Source: Butyrivibrio sp. (GTDB lineage: Bacteria > Bacillota_A > Clostridia > Lachnospirales > Lachnospiraceae). Taken from it: a DNA stretch of 7,245 nucleotides. Each line of letters opens with the position of its first letter. Positions within the stretch are counted from its first letter, which is position 1. Where the stretch lies: the NCBI GenBank assembly GCA_024690635.1, contig JAILOW010000002.1:1-7245 (forward strand), given 5' to 3'. Positions 1 through 5,693 of this stretch are shown piece after piece. Below the pieces are notes generated by a model. That model searched no databases, was not told the origin of the DNA, and saw only the letters and a program-made list of their open reading frames with translations. Position numbers and translations under genes: made by a program.

Positions 1-607
1 TGTTCTTAACAAAAGGAAGGGGATTAAAAACATAGATATTATCTACATAGAAGGTATGCTCGGGAAGCCTTAAGCCGCACTGTCTAAGAAGCTTGGTCCT
101 GAAGATAACGGAGTGCATAAGAAGGTAACGTCCCTTGGGGATCCTTTTTATGTCTTTCCAGGTAAAGAGCTGCTCAATAGGGAACATTGTATTGTAGCGC
201 ATTACCTTATGTCTCTTTTCGCCTACCTTGTTATATACGAAGTTACTGATAAGAAGGTCCAGCTGCTTTTCACCGCCTGCAAGCTCAGCAAGGGTGCTGA
301 GGATCTTTCTGTAGGCGATCTCCTTTACCCAGTCATCGGAATCCACAACCTTGAAATAAAGACCTGTAGCATGCTCTATACCTGCGTTAACGGCTGAACC
401 GTGTCCGCCGTTGGGTTTGTGGATGGCCTTACAGATGGTGGGATATTCTCTTTCATATCTGTCGGCAATCTCTGCAGTCCTGTCCTTGGATCCGTCATCA
501 ACAATGAGGATCTCAACCTCTTCTCCGCCAACCAGCAAAGAATCGATGCACTTTTCCATGTAATCCTGTGAATTGTAGCAGGGTACTGCGATAGATAAAA
601 GTTTCAT
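1..607 (-). CDS. Family 2 glycosyltransferase, N-terminal part (3' end cut by window edge)
   Basis: This gene reads leftwards from ATG at 607 and stays open to the window edge, giving 202 residues. The N-terminus MKLLSIAVPCYNSQDYME is the classic start of a GT-A fold, family 2 glycosyltransferase. Nucleotide-sugar binding motifs follow in order: IVDDGS (residues 35-40), the GGHGSAVNAG loop (67-76) and the metal-binding DSD followed by D and W (89-93). The segment after it, with FYVDNIYVF near 186-194, matches the acceptor side of GT2 enzymes. No signal peptide is present, so the visible part is cytosolic; any membrane segment would lie beyond the window. An AGGAG ribosome binding site lies 9 nt upstream of the ATG and overlaps the end of the preceding DUF1653 gene. 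The gap to that gene is 5 bp, so the two are almost certainly co-transcribed and translationally coupled. The family is certain, but donor and acceptor sugars cannot be told from this sequence. Confidence 0.93.
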   Translation of the reverse strand, partial: MKLLSIAVPCYNSQDYMEKCIDSLLVGGEEVEILIVDDGSKDRTAEIADRYEREYPTICKAIHKPNGGHGSAVNAGIEHATGLYFKVVDSDDWVKEIAYRKILSTLAELAGGEKQLDLLISNFVYNKVGEKRHKVMRYNTMFPIEQLFTWKDIKRIPKGRYLLMHSVIFRTKLLRQCGLRLPEHTFYVDNIYVFNPLPFVKN

Positions 608-612
608 TTGTA

Positions 613-1227
613 TCAGCTCCTTAATCTTGTACTCTCAAATTTTTCTCTGGCTGAAAGACATGTCATCAGATCGTTGTATCTGTCGTACACATCTCCCTCT
701 TTGACCACTACCCCAAAGGACATGGCCATTATGTCGATCATATTGTCTGTGATCTTGGGTTTAAGCCTTGCAAGTATATCCATCTTGTCCACCGCAAGAT
801 CTGCGTCCATAAATTCTATTACCAGGGGATCAAGATTCAGCTCTTTTGCCTCCTCATCCACTGTCTTACTCATGATCTCGTCATATGATCTGTTTACGGT
901 TTCCGGCTCGTTTTCAGGTTCAGTTTCTCTTTCGGGCTCTTTTCTGAAAACTTGCGATGAAACCGGCTCGTTTTCTTCTCTTCTTGCACTTGAGATTTCA
1001 GGTGTAACCTTCTCAAATCTCATCTTTTGTTTAACATCGGGATATTTCGCCCTGTCGACTTCCGACATGAACATATCAAGAGGTCTGCAGTATACCTTGT
1101 AATCCCCGTAAAGAGCCTGATATACCACCATTTCTTCCCTTGTCTCGGAATGAATGGCTATTGTCAGGACCTGATAAAGGTTTCCCTTAAAATGTCTGTA
1201 CAGTTCCTGGGGTCTTGGTCTTTCCAT
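613..1227 (-). CDS. DUF1653-domain protein with uncharacterised C-terminal domain
   Basis: The protein has 204 residues from the preferred start. Residues 10-73 (YRHFKGNLYQV, then HSET, VVYQALYGDY and RPLDMF, ending at RFEKV) are a complete DUF1653 domain. This is a small beta-rich domain that is usually the entire protein in other bacteria, and its function is unknown. A charged, Glu/Pro-rich and probably disordered linker follows (about 75-113, with repeated EPE-like units). A predicted helical C-terminal region (about 114-204) follows that, which I do not recognise. An in-frame ATG at 1248 would add 7 residues, but it lies inside a palindrome with no ribosome binding site. The ATG at 1227 has GGAGG five bases upstream, so I chose it. 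The gene has its own promoter at the end of holA and runs into the glycosyltransferase gene 5 bp downstream. No transmembrane segment or signal peptide is seen. The existence of the gene and the DUF1653 domain are secure; the function is unknown. Confidence 0.88.
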   Translation of the reverse strand: MERPRPQELYRHFKGNLYQVLTIAIHSETREEMVVYQALYGDYKVYCRPLDMFMSEVDRAKYPDVKQKMRFEKVTPEISSARREENEPVSSQVFRKEPERETEPENEPETVNRSYDEIMSKTVDEEAKELNLDPLVIEFMDADLAVDKMDILARLKPKITDNMIDIMAMSFGVVVKEGDVYDRYNDLMTCLSAREKFESTRLRS

Positions 1228-1230
1228 ATA

Positions 1231-1237
1231 TCCCTCC
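1231..1237 (-). promoter_or_regulatory. Ribosome binding site that decides the DUF1653 start
   Basis: On the minus strand GGAGGGA lies upstream of the ATG at 1227, with 5 nt between GGAGG (1233-1237) and the ATG. The in-frame upstream ATG at 1248 has nothing comparable. This supports the shorter, 204-residue protein. Confidence 0.75.
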
Positions 1238-1241
1238 GCTC

Positions 1242-1257
1242 TGTGCATTTTTGCACA
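1242..1257. repeat. Perfect palindrome TGTGCA-N4-TGCACA in the DUF1653 leader
   Basis: The two 6-bp arms are perfect inverted repeats separated by four T (plus strand). The site begins a few bases downstream of the start point predicted from the TTGAAA/TATACT promoter, at about 1260. It ends four bases before the ribosome binding site (1231-1237). It could be an operator for a dimeric regulator or a small 5' hairpin in the leader RNA; sequence alone does not decide. No T-run follows the palindrome in the minus-strand transcript, so it is not a terminator. Confidence 0.5.
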
Positions 1258-1266
1258 ACTTTTAGT

Positions 1267-1295
1267 AGTATAATCCCAATGCTTTTATTTTTCAA
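1267..1295 (-). promoter_or_regulatory. Sigma-A promoter for DUF1653-GT2, overlapping the holA stop
   Basis: On the minus strand the -35 element is TTGAAA (1295-1290) and the -10 is TATACT (1272-1267), with exactly 17 bp between them. Each hexamer matches the sigma-A consensus at 5 of 6 positions. The -35 overlaps the holA stop codon (1294-1292). The predicted transcript starts near 1260, about 33 nt before the DUF1653 ATG. Confidence 0.7.
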
Positions 1296-2317
1296 ACCAC
1301 TTTTCGTTTAGCAGTACATTTTATTATGATCATCTCAACACTGATGACATAGTCAAGCTTGCCGCTTTTAACCGCTTCGTCGTTGGAAGCACACATTTCA
1401 AGCACATCCACCAGCTCTTTATAGGTATATCCTCTTGCCCAGGCGCTGTATTTCCCAACAAGGAACGGAGCAAGACCTGCTGCGGATGCGATCTGATCCC
1501 TGCTCTTTCGGTTTTCATCCATTTCCTTGACCTGAAGCATAAGGTTAAACTGCCTTGTAATAAGAGCCAGTATCTTGGCAGGCGGCTCTTTAAGCGCCAG
1601 CAGATCGTAGTAGAGGTTTATGGCCTTTTTCTGATCTCTTTCAACAATGGCATCAGTCATGGCAAAGATCCTGCCGGTAAGCCAGTTGGCACATACGCTG
1701 TCTATATCCTCTGTGGTGATCTCATCTCTGTCGATACAGTAGCACACAAGCTTTTCTATCTCCGTAAGGATATTGGACATATCCGTCCCGACTCTTCCTA
1801 TCAAAAAAGCTATTGCCGCAGGAGAGATCTTTTTGCCCTCATCGGAGATCCTTTTCCTGATCCAGGCTGAAAGACTTGCCTCATCGAGGGTGCTGCAGTC
1901 CATATCAAAGCCCGCCTTGGAAACAGCCTTGTATATGTCCTTTCTCCTGTCCACCTCTTCCTCAACAAATATAAAGACCACGGACTCGGAAGGAGCCTTA
2001 AGATACTCGGAAAGCTCGGGGCAGCCTTTTTTGAAAAAGCCGCTGTCCTCCACAAGGATCACTCTTTTATCCGCAAGAAACGGCATGGTCTCCGCCATAT
2101 CAATGATCTCTGTGGGAATGATCCCATCCCCTTTGTACTTATTAAAGTTCATAGAGGAGTCGTCTGCGCCAAGAGCACTTAAAAGCTTGTCCCTGTTTTG
2201 AAGCCTTAGGTACGCCTCTTCACCGTATATCAGATAACACGGCCTGAAAGTGCCGCTCTTTATCTCTTCATTCAGTTGTTTTTGCTTTACTGAAAAATCA
2301 CTTGTCTTTGCTGCCAT
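1292..2317 (-). CDS. holA: DNA polymerase III, delta subunit (clamp-loader wrench)
   Basis: The product has 341 residues, the usual length for bacterial delta subunits. Delta is the clamp-loader subunit that binds the beta sliding clamp and opens it during replication, acting in a complex with delta-prime and tau/gamma. The N-terminal RPCYLIYGEEAYLRLQ (about residues 25-40) is the characteristic delta start, a degenerate AAA+ domain lacking a functional Walker A. Other family blocks are visible: LVEDSGFF in domain I, the central helical region with WLTGRIFAMTDAIVERD, and the C-terminal collar domain with LALITRQFNLMLQVKEM and ending in LDYVISVEMIIIKC. The ATG at 2317 is the only sensible start; a GGAG sits 11 nt upstream, which is rather far. 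It diverges from nrdG across a 92-bp gap. No strong promoter is visible for it there; TATAGT near 2334-2339 (minus strand) is a possible -10. No terminator follows, so read-through into the downstream pair is possible in addition to their own promoter. Confidence 0.95.
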   Translation of the reverse strand: MAAKTSDFSVKQKQLNEEIKSGTFRPCYLIYGEEAYLRLQNRDKLLSALGADDSSMNFNKYKGDGIIPTEIIDMAETMPFLADKRVILVEDSGFFKKGCPELSEYLKAPSESVVFIFVEEEVDRRKDIYKAVSKAGFDMDCSTLDEASLSAWIRKRISDEGKKISPAAIAFLIGRVGTDMSNILTEIEKLVCYCIDRDEITTEDIDSVCANWLTGRIFAMTDAIVERDQKKAINLYYDLLALKEPPAKILALITRQFNLMLQVKEMDENRKSRDQIASAAGLAPFLVGKYSAWARGYTYKELVDVLEMCASNDEAVKSGKLDYVISVEMIIIKCTAKRKVV

Positions 2318-2366
2318 AATTCAAAACACTCCACTCACTATACTACCATATCTTCATAAGCTGTTC

Positions 2367-2372
2367 TATAAT
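2367..2372 (+). promoter_or_regulatory. Candidate -10 element for nrdG
   Basis: A perfect TATAAT lies 37 bp upstream of the nrdG ATG, in the 92-bp gap between divergent holA and nrdG. The predicted start near 2379 gives a leader of about 30 nt. No recognisable -35 sits 16-18 bp upstream, so the promoter would be weak or activator-dependent. It is called on the -10 match and position alone. Confidence 0.45.
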
Positions 2373-2409
2373 TGAGTAAGCATTCAGGTTTCGCAGGAAA
2401 GGACGCGGT

Positions 2410-3099
2410 ATGGATATTCACGGACTTCAGAAAATGACAATACTTGACTATCCCGAGCATGTTGCATGCACGGTTTTTTTGTACGGCTGTGATTTCAGAT
2501 GCCCTTACTGCCACAACTTTGAGCTGGTCACAGGAAAAGCCGATCCCGTATGCTCTGAGGAGGAATTCTTTGAATTTCTGAAAAAGAGACAGGGAATCCT
2601 TGACGGAGTTGTGATAACAGGCGGTGAACCCTGCCTTAGAAAGGAACTTGATACTTTTATAAAGAAGATAAAGGATCTTGGCTTTTTAATTAAGCTTGAT
2701 ACCAACGGAAATCATCCGGATGTGCTGGAAAAGCTTTTGTCAGAGAATCTTTTGGATTATGTGGCAATGGATATAAAAAATTCTCCGGATAAATATCCTA
2801 TTACAGCGGGCGTTGAATCTCTTGATGTTTCCGCTGTCAAAAGGTCTGTTTCGATCCTGATGTCCGGCAAAACAGACTACGAATTCAGAACCACTGTGGT
2901 AAAAGAGCTTCATTCTGCGGAGGATTTTGAAGAGATTGGAAAATGGCTGCAGGGCGCAAGGGCTTACTACCTTCAGCAATTCGTAGACAGAGAAACAGTG
3001 CCCGACAGAGCTCTTTCATCCCCTTCAAAAGCAGATCTCACACAATATCTAGAAATTGTCAGACAATTGATCCCCAACTCAAATATTAGGGGTATTTGA
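2410..3099 (+). CDS. nrdG: Anaerobic ribonucleotide reductase activase, radical-SAM (NrdG2 type)
   Basis: The product has 229 residues. It would use a [4Fe-4S] cluster and S-adenosylmethionine to abstract hydrogen from the glycine of NrdD, creating the glycyl radical needed for anaerobic dNTP synthesis. The radical-SAM cluster motif is CDFRCPYC (C27, C31, C34). The SAM-binding GGEP is at 71-74, with KLDTNG at 95-100 and DYVAMDIK at 116-123 as further barrel strands. The opening MDIHGLQKMTILDYPEHVACTVF is typical of the NrdG2 branch (TIGR02495-like) rather than the short 155-residue E. coli NrdG. Pyruvate-formate-lyase activase was considered, but the N-terminus and the adjacent nrdD favour NrdG. 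An AAAGGA motif lies 6 nt upstream of the ATG. The gene precedes nrdD on the same strand, separated by 134 bp of regulatory DNA, whereas in many genomes nrdG follows nrdD closely. Confidence 0.93.
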   Translation: MDIHGLQKMTILDYPEHVACTVFLYGCDFRCPYCHNFELVTGKADPVCSEEEFFEFLKKRQGILDGVVITGGEPCLRKELDTFIKKIKDLGFLIKLDTNGNHPDVLEKLLSENLLDYVAMDIKNSPDKYPITAGVESLDVSAVKRSVSILMSGKTDYEFRTTVVKELHSAEDFEEIGKWLQGARAYYLQQFVDRETVPDRALSSPSKADLTQYLEIVRQLIPNSNIRGI

Positions 3100-3106
3100 T
3101 TATCAA

Positions 3107-3122
3107 CCACAATATATTGTGT
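3107..3122. promoter_or_regulatory. NrdR box 1 (operator)
   Basis: The site has the core CAATATATTG inside a 14-bp perfect palindrome, CACAATATATTGTG. It agrees with the NrdR consensus acaCwAtATaTwGtgt at 15 of 16 positions. NrdR is the ATP-cone repressor that binds upstream of ribonucleotide reductase genes when dATP is high. Its place just upstream of nrdD, with a partner 31 bp away, makes the call strong. It begins 8 bp after the nrdG stop codon. Confidence 0.85.
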
Positions 3123-3137
3123 TTTGTATTATTTTCC

Positions 3138-3153
3138 AAACTAGATGTTGACG
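3138..3153. promoter_or_regulatory. NrdR box 2 (weaker partner, 31 bp from box 1)
   Basis: The core CTAGATGTTG (3141-3150) matches CwAtATaTwG at 8 of 10 positions; flanking agreement is poor. Its register lies exactly 31 bp after box 1, about three helical turns. This is the known tandem spacing of NrdR boxes and is the main support. The site overlaps the TTGACG -35 of a candidate nrdD promoter and also the 5' arm of the long inverted repeat. Confidence 0.6.
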
Positions 3154-3176
3154 GATTTTCATTTCGGTGATAGAGT
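3148..3176 (+). promoter_or_regulatory. Candidate nrdD promoter
   Basis: The -35 is TTGACG (3148-3153), 5 of 6 to consensus, and the -10 is TAGAGT (3171-3176), 4 of 6, separated by exactly 17 bp. The predicted start near 3183 gives a leader of about 50 nt. NrdR box 2 covers the -35, which suits repression. A competing candidate is TATTAT at 3127-3132 with a poor -35 near 3103, which would straddle NrdR box 1 and start near 3139. Confidence 0.45.
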
Positions 3177-3192
3177 ATTCTTATCGAAATAA

Positions 3193-3208
3193 CCGCTACA
3201 TCTAGTGT
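3193..3208. promoter_or_regulatory. Possible third NrdR-like site
   Basis: CTACATCTAG followed by TGT matches the NrdR consensus at 12 of 16 positions (core 8 of 10). Its centre lies 55 bp from box 2, which is not a standard spacing. It coincides with the 3' arm of the long inverted repeat, so the match may be a by-product of RNA structure. Weak call. Confidence 0.3.
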
Positions 3209-3233
3209 TTTTTATAATATAAGGGGGTTTTTT

Positions 3234-5639
3234 ATGTATCAGGTAGTAAAAAGAGACGGCACACTGGCAGATTTTAATATAGCAAAGATATCTGCCGCTA
3301 TCACCAAGGCTTTCGTGGCTTTGGAAAAGGAGTATCATTCAAGCGTTATCGACCTTATCGCTCTTAGGGTCGCATCCGATTTTGAGACCAAGATCTCAGA
3401 TGGCAAGATCACTGTGGAAGAGATCCAGGACAGCGTTGAGAAGGTTCTGTCAGAGTCCGGATATGCCGATGTTGCCAAGGCATATATCCTTTATCGTAAA
3501 CAGCGTGAAAAGGTTCGTAACGTCAATTCCGCCCTTTTAAACTACAAGGACCTTGTTGATGATTATCTCAAGATAAATGACTGGAGAGTTAAAGAGAACT
3601 CTACAGTTACATATTCCGTAGGCGGACTTATCCTGTCCAATTCAGGTGCTATCACAGCCAATTACTGGCTCTCAGAGGTTTATGACGATGAGATCGCAAA
3701 CGCTCACAGAAGCGCTGCCATCCACATCCATGATCTTTCAATGCTCACAGGCTACTGCGCAGGCTGGAGTCTTAAACAGCTCATTCAGGAAGGTCTCGGC
3801 GGTGTTCCCGGCAAGATCACATCCTCTCCTGCAAGCCACCTTTCCACCCTCTGCAACCAGATGGTAAACTTCCTTGGCATCATGCAGAACGAGTGGGCAG
3901 GCGCTCAGGCATTTTCATCATTTGATACCTATCTAGCACCTTTTGTAAGAGTTGATGATCTCTCCTACAAAGAGGTAAAGCAGTGCATCCAGTCCTTCGT
4001 TTACGGTGTGAATACACCCAGCCGCTGGGGCACACAGGCTCCTTTCTCAAACATCACCCTTGACTGGACAGTTCCAAATGACCTGAAAAATGTTAACTGC
4101 ATCGTAGGCGGCAAGGAACTTGACTTCACCTACGGTGAGTGTCAGAAGGAAATGGATATGGTAAACAAGGCCTTCATCGAGATCATGATCGAAGGCGACG
4201 CCAACGGCAGAGGCTTCCAGTATCCTATTCCCACATATTCCATCACAAGGGACTTCGACTGGAGCGAAACAGAAAACAACAAGCTTCTCTTTGAGATGAC
4301 AGCAAAATACGGAACACCTTATTTCTCCAACTACATCAACTCCGATATGGAGCCTTCAGACGTACGTTCAATGTGCTGCAGACTTCGTCTTGATCTTAGA
4401 GAACTTAGAAAGAAATCCGGCGGATTCTTCGGATCAGGCGAATCCACAGGTTCCATTGGCGTTGTTACCATCAACATGCCCAGGATCGCTTATCTTGCAG
4501 AGAATGAGGCAGATTTCTACAAGAGACTCGATCACCTTATGGACATCGCAGCAAGGAGTCTTCATACCAAGAGACAGGTTATCAACAAGCTCCTTGATCA
4601 GGGTCTTTACCCTTATACCAAGAGATATCTGGGAACTTTTGCAAACCACTTCTCAACTATCGGCCTTATCGGCATGAACGAGGTTGGTCTCAATGCCAAG
4701 TGGCTTGGAAAAGACATGACTAGTCCCGAGACAGTTTCTTTCTCCAAGGATGTTCTCAACCACATGAGAGATCGTCTTTCGGATTATCAGGAGCAGTACG
4801 GCGATCTTTACAACCTGGAGGCAACTCCCGCAGAGTCCACAACCTATCGTTTTGCAAAGCACGACAAAGAGCTCTATCCCGATATCATCACAGCCAACAT
4901 GGATGCAGCACCTTACTACACCAACTCATCACACCTTCCCGTTGGCTACACCGAGGATATCTTCTCTGCTCTTGATATTCAGGATGAGCTTCAGACTCTT
5001 TATACATCAGGAACAGTATTCCATGCATTCCTTGGAGAAAAGCTTCCCGACTGGAAAGCTGCTGCAAATCTTGTTAGAAAGATCGCTAAAAACTACAAGC
5101 TTCCTTACTACACCATGTCTCCCACATATTCAGTATGTAAGAACCATGGTTACCTTGCAGGAGAACAGGCAGTTTGTCCTCACTGCGGAGAAAAGACGGA
5201 AGTTTACAGCCGTATCACAGGCTACTACCGCCCTGTTGCCAACTGGAACGACGGAAAAGCCCAGGAATACAAAGATCGTAAGGTTTATGACATCGGACAT
5301 TCAAAGCTTACACACGAAGGTCCCAAGAAGGTCAGCTTCGTAGAGGCAGCTGTTAAAAAATCCAACGAGGATTCCGGAAAGAGCCTTACCAATCTCTCAG
5401 ACGGAACCGTAATGCTCTTCAAGACACAGACCTGCCCCAACTGCAAGATAGCAGGCTCACTTCTTGACAAAGCAGGCATCGACTACAGCGTTCTTGATGC
5501 CAACGAAAATCCCGATCTTGTTGAGAAATTCGGCATCATGCAGGCTCCCACTCTGGTAATTGCTTCAGGCGATTCCTACGAGAAGGTACTTGGCGTTTCG
5601 GATATTAAGTCCTGGATTCAGAATACTCAGGTTTCATAA
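3234..5639 (+). CDS. nrdD: Anaerobic (class III) ribonucleoside-triphosphate reductase with fused C-terminal redoxin domain
   Basis: The product has 801 residues and would reduce ribonucleoside triphosphates to dNTPs without oxygen, in the cytosol. Residues 3-92 are an ATP cone, the allosteric dATP/ATP sensor. The catalytic barrel follows. By eye alignment with E. coli NrdD, C175 in GYCAGW corresponds to C79, C382 in MCCRL to the thiyl-radical C290, and E534 in TPAES to E446. A zinc site is formed by C635, probably H638, C648 and C651. The glycyl radical is G663 in RITGYYRP, just before NWNDGK. The formate-binding Asn of the E. coli type is missing (TGS at 405-407), and a second cysteine, C381, sits next to the thiyl cysteine. 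Both fit a thiol-dependent enzyme. Residues 722-800 are an extra glutaredoxin/thioredoxin-like domain with CPNC (734-737) and a cis-proline in APT (P772). The ATG at 3234 has AAGGGGG six T's upstream. No terminator is visible after the TAA. Confidence 0.96.
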   Translation: MYQVVKRDGTLADFNIAKISAAITKAFVALEKEYHSSVIDLIALRVASDFETKISDGKITVEEIQDSVEKVLSESGYADVAKAYILYRKQREKVRNVNSALLNYKDLVDDYLKINDWRVKENSTVTYSVGGLILSNSGAITANYWLSEVYDDEIANAHRSAAIHIHDLSMLTGYCAGWSLKQLIQEGLGGVPGKITSSPASHLSTLCNQMVNFLGIMQNEWAGAQAFSSFDTYLAPFVRVDDLSYKEVKQCIQSFVYGVNTPSRWGTQAPFSNITLDWTVPNDLKNVNCIVGGKELDFTYGECQKEMDMVNKAFIEIMIEGDANGRGFQYPIPTYSITRDFDWSETENNKLLFEMTAKYGTPYFSNYINSDMEPSDVRSMCCRLRLDLRELRKKSGGFFGSGESTGSIGVVTINMPRIAYLAENEADFYKRLDHLMDIAARSLHTKRQVINKLLDQGLYPYTKRYLGTFANHFSTIGLIGMNEVGLNAKWLGKDMTSPETVSFSKDVLNHMRDRLSDYQEQYGDLYNLEATPAESTTYRFAKHDKELYPDIITANMDAAPYYTNSSHLPVGYTEDIFSALDIQDELQTLYTSGTVFHAFLGEKLPDWKAAANLVRKIAKNYKLPYYTMSPTYSVCKNHGYLAGEQAVCPHCGEKTEVYSRITGYYRPVANWNDGKAQEYKDRKVYDIGHSKLTHEGPKKVSFVEAAVKKSNEDSGKSLTNLSDGTVMLFKTQTCPNCKIAGSLLDKAGIDYSVLDANENPDLVEKFGIMQAPTLVIASGDSYEKVLGVSDIKSWIQNTQVS

Positions 5640-5650
5640 TAATAATATTT

Positions 5651-5659
5651 TGTTATAAT
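5651..5659 (+). promoter_or_regulatory. Extended -10 promoter for the ECF transporter genes
   Basis: TGTTATAAT is a perfect extended -10 (TGnTATAAT), beginning 12 bp after the nrdD stop codon. The -35 region, overlapping the end of nrdD, is poor (GTTTCA at best), as is usual for extended -10 promoters. The predicted start near 5666 leaves a leader of about 28 nt, too short for a riboswitch. Confidence 0.6.
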
Positions 5660-5693
5660 AGTCCCATATTCATAAATCCAAGGAGGAATCTGT

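Larger units (their letters stand above)
3140..3213 (+). ncRNA. Hairpin-rich structured element ending in T6: leader, attenuator or terminator
   Basis: Nested complementary segments fold this stretch into one long stem. The outer helix is ACTAGATGT (3140-3148) with ACATCTAGT (3198-3206), 9 perfect pairs. CGG (3152-3154) pairs with CCG (3193-3195). The inner helix is 3161-3170 with 3181-3190, 10 pairs including two G-U, closed by a 10-nt loop. An internal loop of 6 by 2 nt separates the two parts. After one G, a run of six T follows (3208-3213), as in an intrinsic terminator. In transcripts coming from nrdG it could stop read-through. In a transcript starting near 3139 it would be a 5' leader. 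I do not recognise a named riboswitch class. The folding was worked out by eye. Confidence 0.5.

Noticed and set aside
608..1102. Plus-strand open frame of 164 codons opposite the DUF1653 gene
   Set aside because: It is Ser/Leu-rich low-complexity antisense translation of a well-supported gene, with no ribosome binding site or recognisable domain.
2328..2345. Possible NrdR half-site in the holA-nrdG gap (CACTATA)
   Set aside because: Only the left half matches; the right half shows no agreement and no partner lies 31 bp away. It is better explained as part of a weak holA -10 region.
3109..3122. Palindrome CACAATATATTGTG read as a terminator for nrdG
   Set aside because: The arms are AT-rich with essentially no loop, so the RNA hairpin would be very weak. 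The match to the NrdR consensus explains it better.
3213..3218. Perfect TATAAT just upstream of nrdD
   Set aside because: A start point about 7 nt downstream (near 3225) would fall inside the AAGGGGG ribosome binding site, leaving no usable leader. It is more likely AT-rich spacer after the T-run.
4852..5343. 163-codon frame inside nrdD on the same strand
   Set aside because: It is an out-of-frame shadow of the nrdD reading frame, which carries clear catalytic motifs across this region.
5640..5693. Riboswitch upstream of the ECF S component
   Set aside because: The gap is 54 bp and the predicted leader about 28 nt, too short, and no FMN or TPP element motif is visible.
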